Positions 12,399 through 24,053 of a stretch of 64,000 nt of DNA are shown piece after piece. The DNA is taken from contig CM072161.1 in the NCBI GenBank assembly GCA_036850595.1, positions 18,619,812 through 18,683,811 on the forward strand, read 5' to 3'. This DNA comes from Rhyacichthys aspro. Taxonomy: Eukaryota > Chordata > Actinopteri > Gobiiformes > Rhyacichthyidae. The notes below the pieces were generated by a model. It saw only the letters and a list, made by a program, of their open reading frames with translations, was not told the origin of the DNA and did no database searches. Made by a program: the position numbers and the translations under genes. The stretch's first letter is position 1. Each line of letters starts with the position of its first letter.

Positions 12399-15300
12399 GT
12401 AAGAAATATGTATAAATGTGGGCTTTTATTAAAATTATGAGTTTAATCTGTTATTATTCTTGACTTGGTTTGGACAGACGGTCTATTTTATTATGAAAAA
12501 GTTACCGTTCAGGCCTTTTAAATGAACATGGGCTCCATTTATTATAACTGTCACAGAGACCAGCCTAATAAAAAGCTCAAAAGGCAAACAAAAATCTAAC
12601 TATAATGTCTTAAATAAAATGACATTTCAGATTTTATTTTGACTTCATATAAATAATAAAATTGATTAACTACTTTCCAGGTTTTCTAGGAAGCGTGGGA
12701 ACAAGGCACTAAAACACAGTAAACACTTCATCAAACGTTTTACAGCTGCCTAACTGCACAGGTTTATAACTCCAAATGTCAGATTCAATATTGACATCGT
12801 CATATCGTCAGCTGAGCACATATCAGAGCAATTCAGAAGCAAACACCAGGATCAGGAGCCAATAGTAATTAGTTATTTACGCTTTAAAGCTAGAAAGAGT
12901 TTTGTTTTATTGTATCCATATGAAAATTTCTCTCTTTTTTTCTATATAAAAATGTATTATTTCAGTGTATTTTCATTATATTGGTGTGTATGTGTTTACT
13001 GAAATGCATTTTGACCTGTTTACAGAATGGTCGACTTATGAAGTGACGCTGACGTTTGGTATTTTGCGTAACGATAATAAAAACAGCACAGAGTTGTACG
13101 ACGCCAGAGACATCGCTCACCGCTGGGTAACGACAAGTTTTATGTGCTAATATCGGTTAAATACAGTTTACAGATGGCCAATATTGAAGAAACTCACCTA
13201 TTTCTGTTTCATTTTAACCAAATAAATCCTAAGATGTCTGTCCCCTGCTGTAAATGTCTCTCTGTTGTGTGCAGCTGGAAAAGGTGCTGCCTTCAAGCAA
13301 CTATGTATACAGAGTCTCTGTGTTTGAACATAGGTAATACACATTAGCTGCAATGGTTCGACAATAAATCTCTTAATGTCAGAGAGGTTTAAACAGTGAG
13401 AAATTGTAAAACGTCCATTTGTTTGTCTCATTTGTACAGATCAGTTTTGGGAGGAATCATGACAGAGAGAGCAGGGAAGGTGAGACGGAGGAGCACGTTG
13501 TAACCTCATGTTTGTGTTTGTTATGTTCATTTGTGTGATTAATGTTGGCTGTGGATAACTGCTGTAAGAATTACGCTCATTTGTTTTGGAGCTGAGTCAT
13601 GTGACCTCTACAATTGTGTCTGAATAATTTCATTTCTGCAGATGTACTGGGCCCCCGCTTTCAACAGGTAACTAAAAGATTACTGCAAATAAGCATTTTC
13701 ATAGACAATAGTTTAACGTTATAACCTGAAGTTCCCTGTTTTATTTCAGGTTTCATTGCCTGGTCCACCTGAATATTATCCCCAGGTTGGATGTTGCTGA
13801 TGTTCAGGACGAGATGAACAGAATCCTCAAGATTTCTTTCACTGATCCCACCACAGAGCTGCACCTCATCACTGAACCAGAGAGTATATACACCACGGCT
13901 GTCGGTACGATACAGGTTTCCATCCTGCACCGGGTTTAATCATGGAAATAGTGAAGCAGTCAAAGTGAGGGTTGGCTCTAAGCATCTAAGCCTTGCTCAA
14001 TAATAAGATATCACACCTGAAAATGTAGAAAACACAGCAAAAATACTTTCGTTGAGGACTAGAAAGAAAGGAAGGACAAGAGTGACTTATAACGGATTTA
14101 AAAAACTACACCCCACTTTCTTCCTTTTAAAAAGATAATTTGTGCAGGTTATTCAAATATGGTGGGTCCATACATTTATTTTACCAACATCTATATCTTT
14201 ATCTTATTTATCATAATCCATTTTTTTTTTAACTTTCTATGTGTTTAACTTTATTATTCTTTTTACAGAGAGATTCTCCACCAGCACCATAAGTCCTGTC
14301 GTTCCAACTGTTTCCACTTCGGTCCCAACTTCCACATTTGAGACGACGACTTTAGCCCAAACGACCACGTCCACAGCCCTCACCCCGAGCCCTACTACGA
14401 CCGGCCCATCTGAGACCACACCTGCCACTGGTTCTTCGGAAGTGACTGAACTCACAACGATTACAACAACTACAATAACTACTGCAACCACTACTGCCAC
14501 AGAGCTTCCTCCAACATCAGCTCTGGCCACTTCCGTCGCAACAAGCCCTGCAAGTGTCTCAAGTGAGTCAAGAAATACAAACAGAGCAGACAATACAGTA
14601 GATCTCAGACACAGAGCTGGAGCCTGTCCCTCCTGGTTTGAGTAAACTCTGGACAAACACAAGCAGGGTACTTTTTACTTTTACTCCACTGCATTTTAGA
14701 GCAAATATCTATACTTTCTACTTCAGTTTTACATTGGCTTTACAGGTACAAGTAAATTTGCGTTTGTAAATTGTTGTAAATGTGCAACAACTTAAATTAA
14801 ATGGCTTTTGCACAAGTTCTTGGACAAACATGGATCAGACTGATTAAGAAACAATACATTCACTCATGTTCCGTTGATCTACAAGAATACAGTTAACTTA
14901 AATGAGTTTTTAATCCTTTTTTATTAATAAAATAAATACATTTTATATTGATCAGTGGTTAAAGTTGAGTCATATACTTTTACCTTTATAGTTTAAAGTA
15001 CATTTAAAAGGAAGTAGTTTAATACTTTCACTTTAGTAAAAATTTTAATGTGATTATTTTATCCCAATGAATCCCAAGGCTCACATTTAGAGACCGACAC
15101 TGATTAAATCCAAACCAAGAAATGGCTCCACTCACCGTTCTGTCTTTCCTTTGCAGTGCTTTATTTTGAGGTTCAGGTCAACGTGTCCATAAGAGGAGAC
15201 GGTGACCCAGAGCGGAGCATTTCTACTTGGGTACGTCTCAAACAAACAGCACAACCTTTAAAAGTCTCCAGAGCACAACACGATAAAAGCGTCTAACACT

Positions 15301-18300
15301 TTCCAGCTCAACACGAGTCTGCCAGACGGCACGATGACGGTGCTTGACCTTCAGCTGCTTCCCAAAACCCCCAGGTACCAAACCAGGCACCGACCGTCAC
15401 GTTCACAAAATATCACACGTCTAAAAGAGGTTTCCCTGTTTTGTTTTCAGGAGTGGCTCTGACCAAAGGTTCGACCGCTATGTTCGAGTAAGTACGCCTT
15501 CTGTCATGTAATTACTGCAACAGGAATGCTCTTGTTGAAGCATTTTTTTCACAAAGTGGTGGGCCATCCTAATTCATTTCTGTTCTATACAAATAATAAG
15601 TAATCTTTCAAGTTATGCACTGGCAACAGACACATTTGAAAAAAACATACAACCAATGAAACAAACCAATTTAAGAAACTCAGACTAGTTTTTCTTTGCA
15701 AAGTGATGAAATAAGGGTTAAATAACTGTATAATCAAACAGACATTATTCATTTTCAGTCCCAGTCCCTTTTATTTCAATCAGAAGCAAGAAATCAGTAA
15801 ATACAAGGTTTACATTTGCCTCTTGTTGGCCTACTTCCTGAAATTTACTTACAGCCCTCTATCACTGCTTCAGCGAAAAGTAAAACAAAATCAACAAAAA
15901 TGAGTCACTTCTCCTTTCAAGTCTAAAATATGAAACTTTTTTCTTCTTCAACAAACGGTGAAATAATTATTGTGTGTTTTCCAATAAAGCTGTGTCAATA
16001 TTATCTTTGTGTTGCAGGGGCTCGTCGACAGCGCCTCCAGGTACGCTTCTGTCAGCGCCGTTGGATTTGACATAAACTAAGAACAAACTGAAAAGAGACA
16101 AAGACAAACAATAGAGAAATGATGAACCTGACAGTTTAATACTACAGCTATATTTACCCGTTCCTAATTGGACCAGACCGACACATACAGGCTTTTTATC
16201 TGTGTAACCTTTAATTGACCGTGTCTGCAGAGAGAGCTGTGTCTTTCAAGTGGAGGTCTCCGTATCAGACTCTGAGCCGGAGGAAATGGAAAGGCTCATA
16301 CAGTCTCTGTTAAAAGAGCCTTATTACAATGGCTCCGTCTCCATAGCAGCGGAGGACATACTGATAAGCCGCATATGTAAGTAACGGTTACGTCAAAGAT
16401 TATACGGTTCACCTCTACAAAACACCACACAGTTTTTTGAAACTTGGAGCCGGTGACAAATCTTTACACAAGACTATTTACTCAAGTGACAGAACATCTC
16501 AGAACGTCTGCAAAATAAAGCACTTTGAGAAAAACTATAAAAACAACACTTTCTCGTATAAATGTGACACTTTCACCAGGATTATAAACCTGTATGGCCT
16601 TGTATGTGGTGAATATGTCGGCAATGTAATGACATAAACAAAAATGTTTATTTAGATATTAACAACTAACAAACTAAAAAATCCAGACAGGGATGATTTT
16701 AAAAAAGTGACTCCTATTTGTATTATTTCTGTGCCTCCGTTTGGTTAGATGAGTGTCCCATAAGAAGTCAGAGTTCAGGTGATTAAAAAGAAAATGAGGT
16801 TTTGTTGGCAGTTTATACAAATACAAAGTTAGTGAGAGTGTGTTTATACTGTATACTATGTGCATCTGTGTGTAGGAATATTGATTTATGCTACGACTTT
16901 TCTATAATACACTTTACTAAATCTCTTAGAAAGCTCTGGGATTCAAAATGTGATTTCAAAAAAGCAGAAAACTAAATTAAAACATTCATATTTGTAGACA
17001 GCTATGTGTTCATATAAAACTTAAAATACATAGATTCAAACATTTTATTTGATGTGAAGAGATTGAGAAGCATTGGTGAAAGCAATTACAAAAAACTGTA
17101 AACCTGACATATATTATCACACATTTTGTAAGTAATGATTATGTTGACATTAATTTTGTTGCATTAATGTTGCTCTCTTCTGTCACAGATAATTTTAAGT
17201 GTAATGCAGAAATACGACACACCAGAAAAGGGCTGTTTATGTGGCCCATTATTTCAGGAGGAAGAAATGTTACCCTGAACTGCCCCAAAAACTCCCTTCG
17301 CACAGCCACACGCCACTGGTAAATAAATGCCTTTTTCATTTTCACTTCAGCTTTAATTAGTTTTTATGTATTTTTAATCCTTCTCACAATCACACTGACA
17401 AAAGAGAACATAGTGTATTTGTTTGCTGAATCAACATGAATTTAACACATCAATAAACCAAAGCCTATCTGAGCATTGATTATGTCCTCTAGGTTTTATT
17501 TACAAAGCTGCGTCTGTGTCGATTCACTGCTATAAAAATGATAGATGACTGTTTCAGGGCATGTTATAAAAGCATTAATTTGACTTTTTTTGATCCATTT
17601 TATAACGCGGTTCACACGGGAAACAAATATAAAAGATCAAGGGTCACCTGATAACGGCAGAGTCCTTCCCTTTTTCTCAACATAATGTTCAACTGTCTCA
17701 TGAAAGAAATAAAAAACAGTATTTCAAGAGATTTTTAGGCTTTTACAAACAATTTCTGCTGAACTTTACAGTAAAATCTGTATGGCCACCCACTGGCTGG
17801 ACCCAGACCTGCGCGCCTGTCCTCTGGTGGTAGAGGTCATCCCTGATTTGGACGATGTTGAAGTCACTACTGGTTTGTGTCACTTTTACAGCTCAGCTTT
17901 GATACAAATGTGTAAATACACCTTGTTTTTTTGTTGTGTGTATTCACTAATTAACAAGATAAATTGCTCATATTGTGCAAATTCTTTCACTTTAATTTAC
18001 AATAAGCCTTTCCTCCTTTCTGTGTCTTATTTTACGCTCTGTGCTGCTTCTTTTCAGAGACTGCTAAGGACATAGTGGACATGATACAAAGTTTACTGCG
18101 TAATCAGTCCAGACTCAACTACGACGACTTGGCCACAGTCCTGAACAAAGTGGAGGACATCATTAACGTCAGTGTGGTCACGCCGCCTTTGGGCCAGTCT
18201 CTCCTCGATGTTATCTCTGATGTACTCGACTCTGACAGCGACTTGTTACCTTTTACAAACACGTAAGAACAGAGAGTGAAGGCAGCTCAAATATTAAAGA

Positions 18301-21300
18301 AATAAGCTGCTAACTGTTCCTGTCGATCTGCAGCATCCTGAACATCACCGAGGCTCTGGGGGACAAGATGACGGGATACGAGGACTCAGCCACTTTGACA
18401 GCTCCAGGGGTGGGCATGTCTGTGGTGGATGTCGACCCGGGACACTTTAGCACTTTGAGTTTTGGAGTTTTATCAGGAGCGGGTTTAAAACCAGAGGTTA
18501 GTCATTTAAACAGAACAAGTTTAGTTTAAGAAAAGTTAATATTAAGCCAATATTCTGAAGTTAATGCCATGTGTTCACCTAAAATGAATGAATTTTAGTA
18601 TTATTTTTGCTTTTGTTGCAGATTTTCATCAACAGAGGTCCTCTAAATGGCACCGTGGCTTTTATTTCACTGCCGTCCGTTCTGCAGAAAAACTTCCCAC
18701 AAAGCACTGAGAACCAGACTTCACCACGGGTTCAGTTTCAGTTTTTCGGCGTCCCATGGCTTTTCAAGGTGCGTCTCTGATATGAAATGCTCACTACATC
18801 TGCGAGGCAAACATACTTTATTAACTCGATATTCTCAATATTAACAGCAGGACAGTCAAAAAGGACTGATCCTCAACACTTTTGTGGTGTCGGCCAGCGT
18901 GACCAACAGCAGCGCTCCCATCACAGACCTGCAGGAGGACGTCCGAATCATGCTCCGACATCTGACGCCCAATAATGTATGATTTTATAGCTTATACATT
19001 ATGTCACAGTAGTAGATAATATTTTGACACTAGGTTTTAATTGGATTTGAACAAGTTTTAGATGGATTTGAATCAGATATATTTGGTTTGTTTATGAAAT
19101 TTTAAACCAGTTTTTGCTACAAAGATATTAATATATATAATCTGCACAAATCCATCTAAAACCAGTTCAAATCCATCAAAACTTGTTCAAATCCATCAAA
19201 ACTTGTTCAAATCCAACTTAAACCTGCTCAAATACAACTTATACCACTTCAAATCCAAATAAAACCAGCTCAAATCCATCTAAAACCACTTCAAATCCAA
19301 ATAAAACCAGTTCAAATCCATCAAAACTTGTTCAAATCCAACTTAAACCTGCTCAAATACAACTTAAACCTGTTCAAACCCAAATAAAACCAGCTCAAAT
19401 CCATCTAAAACCAGTTCAAATCCAAATAAAAACAGTTCCAAATCCATCAAAACTTGTTCAAATCCATCAAAACTTGTTCAAATTCATCAAAACTTGTTCA
19501 AATCCATCAAAACTTGTTCAAATCCAACTTAAACCTGCTCAAATACAACTTAAACCAGTTAAAGCCCAAATAAAACCAGCTCAAATCCATCTAAAACCAG
19601 TTCAAATCCAAATAAAAACAGTTCAAATCCATATAAAACCAGCTCAAATCCAAATAAAACCAGTTCAAATCCATCAAAACATGTTCAAATCCATCAAAAC
19701 TTGTTCAAATCCAACTTAAACCTGCTCAAATACAACTTAAACCTGTTCAAATCCATATGAAAACCAGTTCAAATCCATCTAAAACCAGTTCAAATCCAAC
19801 TAAAACCAGTTTCCATAAACAAAGGAAAATAATCGTAAAGATAAAACTCAAATGAAGACGAAACCTCGCATTCAAAATTTAATAAAAGCTTCTACTATCT
19901 TTGGCCCCTGAAAGGATTTTTATTAACTATCGAGGCCCCTCATCACTTTCAGTTCGACACCACTGCATTACGTTGTTAAGTAATTACATTTTCTTTTTTG
20001 TTTAGCTTAACCAGGAAGTTCAGTGTGTTTACTGGAACTTTAACTTCAACGGTAAGATCTGACCAACGACAACTTTTCATTTTTCCGAGAGAGAAAATGC
20101 TAACTGTTATGTTGTTGTGCTCAGATGGAAAAGGAGGCTGGGATACTCACGGATGCAGAAAATACGACAGCACTGCCGACTACACCACGTGCCTTTGTGA
20201 CCATCTCACTCACTTTGGAGTTCTTCTGGTACACATCAATTTGCATTTACAGCTTTTAAATGCTTCAACGTGAGATTTAGCCAGTATTGTCTTCAACACA
20301 AAGAGACAAATCTGCCACCAGGGGCTGCTCAAAGCACAGAAAAGACCACTGCACACTAGGAACCCTATGTAAGACCTGCACATAGATCTGTAATGATGAA
20401 GAGCTCACAGCATATACACAACGACTTCTATCTGAACACAGGAGAGTCTAAATGATAAAATTATCTATGTTTTGTATTTATTTGACCTTCTCCAATACAA
20501 GTGCATAACTCTGAGTTTTTGTTCCCTTTTCTCGTGTTGAAATATGATGCAAATGATACTGTCAAGTGTCAAGAAGTGCAAGAATTGGGTCCTGTGCTAC
20601 AAGAACTTCATAAAAGTCTATATTGGGGATATGTTTTATATACTAAACTAAACCTGAGAGAAAAAGGAGAATGGCCAACAATAAACACTCATTATTTGAA
20701 AGAAATGTGGTAAAACTAGTCAGTGTGTGCCTCTTTGTGCAGGACGTGTCCAGAACTCCACTGGATCCACATAATGAGTACATCCTGACCGTTATCACTT
20801 ACGTTGGATGTGGCGTCTCGTCGCTGTTCCTGGGGGTCACTGTTCTCACTTACACGGCTTTTGAGTGAGTTTTTTATATCTTTTTGTGCTTTGTTACTGA
20901 CTCCGACTTGATTTTTTTGTTCCTGCGTCAAACAGCAGACATCTTACCTTCCTCCTCCATCTTCTTCTGTCCTTCAGGAAGCTTCGTCGGGACTACCCTT
21001 CTCAAATCCTCATTAACCTCTCTCTGGCTCTGCTGGGCTTGAACCTGGTCTTCCTCGTCAACTCCTGGTTCTCGTCTTGGGGCATTTATGGGCTCTGTAT
21101 CTTCGTGGCGGCCATGCTGCATTACTTCCTCCTGGCCGCTTTCACCTGGATGGGATTAGAAGCGGTTAATATGTACTTCGCTCTCGTCAAAGTCTTCAAC
21201 GTCTACGTCCCGTCCTACATCCTCAAGTTCTGTGCTCTGGGATGGGGTTAGTCCCGGTGTTAGCTCATTAAGACACACATATATAAAAGTAAACAATGGC

Positions 21301-23980
21301 TGTATGACTTTGTAAACTATAATTTCAGGGATTCCTCTGGTCGTCTGTGTTGTGGTGCTCATAGTTGACAGAGAGGCCTATGGAAGCCATTTATACACGA
21401 GCTCTGAGCTGAGCGTGGAGCCACTGGACAACTCAGACAACTTGTGAGTTTTACCTTTATTTTCATCGATATTTAAGAAAAACGGTTTCAATAATTAAAT
21501 AACGTCAGACAAATTATGCTACAGGGTTTTTATTAGCCTCATTTCCACTGGGACGGTATGATGGGGTCCGTTCTGGGGTTCAAAGTGTCCATAAAGCGTA
21601 CTGTACCACTCTGGGGATGCCTCGGCCTGGGGTCCCAGTTGGGTCTGGTTTTGTGGTACTCTTCGATAGGGATGTTGTTAAACACTGAAGTCAGCTGATT
21701 GGACGATAGATAGTCCTCACTCGAGCAAAAACAAGAAGTAAAAGGGCAAAAACACTAAGCGGAAATGGAAAACGCATGCCTCTTCAGGGGTGACCCGTAC
21801 CAAACTTGTCCCAAACAAGGCTATAGATAAAAGTGTAACTGCAGTAACTACAGTTTGTCAAAATGTAGTTATCAGTCTTATATTGTTAGCAAGCATTTTG
21901 ACTAATTCATTTCCTATTGACTTGAGTGCCCCAGGACTGATTCCAGCTCTATTTGACCCAGTTTCCTGTCTGTCTACACTGTCTCTGTGAAGTTAAGCCT
22001 ATAATAACAGACCTGTGATTCCTTTTTTGGCATTCCTTATTTCATGTAAATAATTAAACATTTTCCACCTTTAAATATGACACAACAAAAATAACAATCT
22101 CTCTTTTGGCCTTTTCCACAAGCTGCTGGCTTCAGGACAACGTGGCATTTTACGTGTCGGTGGTTGGCTTCGCCGCTCTGGTTTTTCTCTTCAACACTGC
22201 AGTAAGTTTTCGTTTATTGCCTTTGAGCTTTTAATGTATACTGTCTACTAGTATTCCCACTGAAAAAGTAAACATCCTAATGAGCCCTTGTGAATGTTTT
22301 AGGTTTTCATCGTGGTCCTGATTCAGATTCGACGGATGCGGTTCAACAGCCCGGCCGGGACACACAGCGGCCTCATGAAAGATCTTAAAGGAGTGGCCAG
22401 TCTGACCCTTTTACTTGGACTCACGTGGACCATCGGCTTCTTCACGTGGGGCCCGGCCAGAGTCGCTATGCTTTTCCTTTTCTCTGCACTCAACTCCCTC
22501 CAAGGTTTGGGATTAGGGCTGCGGAGAAAATCATCATCACAATGTGAAAATGCAACATATGTGCACTGTTTAAACTGAGTATATACTTGTTTAGTGTTGA
22601 ATGTTCCCGTACTGTAGCATGGTTCTGTGCAACTAAACCAATATATTCTCCCTCAAGCAGCCATCACTATATTTGAATTTTGTGAGCCTATCTTTATACA
22701 AAAGTAGGCAGAGTGGAGAGGCATCAATTATGTTTTTGCATCAAATAACTGTCCCTAAAAGCTATGCTAAATTAGGTTATTTCTCTATGCTTTCTAAACA
22801 CAGCATTTTTTCGTTTTACAGAGTTTTCCTCAACATCCTACTTTACATATAGACATGGTAAAAAAAAAACCTTGCTCTGTAAAGCAAATGAAACAGAGCT
22901 CCCTGATGTAACAATTTCACAACCTCTTTTTTTTCTTGGCAGGTCTTTGTTAAGCGTTTCTTTATCTGGAAGTGATGCAACTGCAGTCGTGCCCTCTTTT
23001 AACCTCTAGACAATGTCTTGATAAAGTGAAAGTGTACGCTCACAGGTTTCGCTCTTGTACTTACCAATTAAGACACAATTTTCTTTTCATTTCAGGACTA
23101 TTCATCTTCTTATTTCACTGTCTGATGAAGGAGAACGTCCGGAAACAGTGGAGGATCCATCTCTGCTTCGGACGTTTTCGACTTGAGGAAAATTCTGGTA
23201 AAACAGCAACAATCTTCTTTGTCGTAACCATTACATGAGGAATAAGTGCTATAACTCTGTGCATGTTCAATTACCCTTTTTGTTCTTGGAATCAGAATGG
23301 AGCAACTCTGCATCTTATGGAGCCATGGCCAAACCCAAGTCAAATCTCCCACGAGCTCCGGCGCCATCAGTTTGCTCAGTCAAGTCCAGCTCCACAGAAA
23401 GTACCTCCGCTTCCTCCGACTCCAGTCAAAGAGAGTGCACCAGCTGCAGGAGGCCAGACCTCGGTGAGAAATAACACCTATCATTTTTGAATCAAATCTC
23501 ATTGTTTTTGTGACATTTCTTGTGCTTTTTTGTCAGACTGACATAGTTTACGTCAATAATGGGTGAAACTGAAACGTAATCGTAAAAAAAAGAGGCTCAT
23601 GTGGCATCATAAAAAATGATCACAGGTTTAGTCAGACATCACAGTTACTCATCTGCCAGAAACACAGTGAAGGTCACTGCTTACATTAATGAAACACTGC
23701 TGACATTAAACGATTACATAAAAGCCTTTTTAATTAGGAGTCTACATCTAAAAGGATCAGTTATTTCTTGAAGCTCTTATTATCAGACAGTCACCTCCAG
23801 CTTCAGTGTTACTATTGTCTCTGTAAATGATCATTTTCACCTGCAGGGCTTTTTGTGAACACCTTGGTTATTCCTCGAGCCAAGTGCAGCGTGGCTGGTC
23901 CAGGAGCTGTGAGATCCCACAGCCCTCCGAATCCCACGCCTGGATGGACTAATCACTTACTCAGACAAGAAAACAGTTAA
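10313..23980 (+). CDS. adgrg4: adhesion G protein-coupled receptor G4-like (GPR112)
   Basis: 31 coding exons assemble with matching phases to 3948 nt, 1315 aa plus stop. Start at 10313 gives MSSLYKSLLITLSLLSTVFT, a clear signal peptide. Order: pentraxin about 24-236, SEA-like module 1 about 237-363, Ser/Thr mucin exon about 364-461, SEA-like module 2 about 462-577, hormone-receptor motif about 578-655, GAIN about 656-912 with GPS cleavage L912/T913, 7TM about 930-1192, cytoplasmic tail to 1315. A pentraxin directly after the signal peptide with no CUB domain points to ADGRG4 rather than ADGRG6, and FHL1 is the neighbour in human too. The stalk is far shorter than in human ADGRG4 (about 3000 aa), because only one mucin exon was found. 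By family knowledge it is a plasma-membrane receptor tethered-agonist type, ligand uncertain, proposed to sense mechanical force. Exon coordinates are given under the domain entries. Confidence 0.9.
13026..13904 (+). other. adgrg4: adgrg4: SEA-like module 1
   Basis: Exons 13026-13126, 13275-13333, 13440-13479, 13642-13667, 13750-13904. They encode about 127 residues starting EWSTYEVTLTFGILRN and including LEKVLPSSNYVYRVSVFEHR and CLVHLNIIPRLDVADVQDEM. The pattern of exon sizes and phases repeats almost exactly in module 2 at 15157-16376. Two exons are tiny (40 and 26 bp), supported only by splice signals and phase continuity. The SEA assignment is inferred from position and from ADGRG6, which has a SEA domain between pentraxin and hormone-receptor motif. 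No GSVVV-like cleavage site is present. Confidence 0.7.
14269..14562 (+). other. adgrg4: adgrg4: Ser/Thr-rich mucin-like exon
   Basis: A single 294-bp exon encoding about 98 residues, more than half Ser or Thr, with runs such as TTITTTTITTATTTATE and regular Pro. Acceptor TTTTTACAG ends 14268; donor A then GTGAGT at 14563. It is expected to be a densely O-glycosylated extended stalk. In human ADGRG4 the corresponding region is thousands of residues long, so this is a minimal version. Confidence 0.8.
15157..16376 (+). other. adgrg4: adgrg4: SEA-like module 2
   Basis: Exons 15157-15230, 15307-15374, 15451-15487, 16018-16040, 16231-16376. Reads MLYFEVQVNVSIRGDGDPER, LNTSLPDGTMTVLDLQLLP, FDRYVRGLVDSASRESC and VFQVEVSVSDSEPEEMERL. 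Near its end YYNGSVSIAAED (G563/S564) resembles the G-SVVV self-cleavage site of SEA domains. Exon phases equal those of module 1. Position just before the hormone-receptor motif matches the SEA domain of ADGRG6. Confidence 0.72.
17189..17872 (+). other. adgrg4: adgrg4: hormone-receptor motif exons
   Basis: Exons 17189-17318 and 17772-17872. Cys-containing residues include FKCNAEIRHTRKGLFMWP, VTLNCPKNS, ATRHCKICMATHWLDPDL and RACPLVVEV. The G-x-x-x-W-P, C-P and W-x-x-PDL-x-x-C spacing is the usual HRM signature placed before GAIN domains. Confidence 0.8.
18058..20228 (+). other. adgrg4: adgrg4: GAIN domain and GPS
   Basis: Exons 18058-18262, 18334-18496, 18622-18768, 18848-18976, 20006-20051, 20125-20228. 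The last two encode the GPS: VQCVYWNFNFNDGKGGW, then HGCRKYDST and TTCLCDHLTHFGVLL. All four GPS Cys (876, 895, 907, 909) and the conserved Trp residues are present. Cleavage is expected between L912 and T913, exposing the tethered agonist THFGVLLD. The receptor therefore looks competent for autoproteolysis. The 1029-bp intron before the first GPS exon holds repeat copy C. The acceptor of the fourth exon is a NAGNAG (ACAGCAG). Confidence 0.9.
19021..19970 (+). mobile_element. 21-bp-array element, copy C (adgrg4 intron)
   Basis: Left arm with inverted units (AGGTTTTAATTGGATTTGAA, AAGTTTTAGATGGATTTG), core TTTTTGCTACAAAGATATTA, then about 30 forward units of roughly 21 bp at 19145-19812, many degenerate (ATCCATCAAAACTTGTTCAA, ATCCAAATAAAACCAGTTC). 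The shared terminal block follows (AAAGGAAAATAATCGTAAAG ... GGCCCCTGAAAGGATTTTTA ... GTTCGACACCACTGC). It sits between the last GAIN exon before GPS and the GPS exon, about 35 bp before the acceptor. Confidence 0.7.
20743..23197 (+). other. adgrg4: adgrg4: seven-transmembrane exons
   Basis: Exons 20743-20864, 20978-21246, 21329-21443, 22123-22201, 22303-22504, 23096-23197. Helices read in order: TM1 YILTVITYVGCGVSSLFLG, TM2 ILINLSLALLGLNLVFL, TM3 CIFVAAMLHYFLLAAFTW then MGLEAVNMYFAL, TM4 LKFCALGWGIPLVVCVVVL, TM5 NVAFYVSVVGFAALVFLFN, TM6 SLTLLLGLTWTIGFFTWG with the family LTW motif, TM7 MLFLFSALNSLQGLFIFLF. All seven are intact and no stop or frameshift was seen. Confidence 0.9.
21530..21740 (+). 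repeat. dispersed repeat P, copy 1
   Basis: TTTCCACTGGGACGGTATGA, AAAGCGTACTGTACCACTCT and ATAGTCCTCACTCGAGC recur with changes at about 40795-40960 and 54546-54720. Lies in an adgrg4 intron. The start resembles ends of Harbinger-like fish MITEs, but the class is not certain. Confidence 0.5.
23296..23980 (+). other. adgrg4: adgrg4: cytoplasmic tail exons
   Basis: Exons 23296-23463 and 23847-23980. Encodes a Ser/Pro-rich tail with SVKSSSTESTSASSDSSQ, suited to phosphorylation and arrestin binding (inference), then a Pro-rich end SHSPPNPTPGWTNHLL and stop TAA. The last acceptor is CACCTGCAG ending 23846. Confidence 0.8.
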
Positions 23981-24047
23981 AATATGCACATTCAATTCTG
24001 TCAAATGCAATGTCCGTGCAATAGGAAAATGAAACCCAGTCTAATTT

Positions 24048-24053
24048 AATAAA
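24048..24053 (+). terminator. adgrg4: polyadenylation signal of adgrg4
   Basis: AATAAA 68 bp after the TAA stop; T-rich sequence follows. Confidence 0.6.

Noticed and set aside
14237..14662. 141-codon open frame antisense to the mucin exon
   Set aside because: It is the complement of ACN/TCN codon runs; the sense frame has acceptor, donor and correct phase with the adgrg4 neighbours.
19474..19719. 81-codon frame with a KPVQIHL seven-residue repeat
   Set aside because: Product of the 21-bp intronic array, with no splice link to the receptor exons.
19145..19812. Regular short repeats reminiscent of a CRISPR array
   Set aside because: Units are head-to-tail with no spacers, degenerate, and in a vertebrate intron.
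20501..20713. 70-codon frame in the intron after the GPS exon
   Set aside because: Not in phase with the receptor and not preceded by a usable acceptor; GPS joins TM1 directly between 20228 and 20743.
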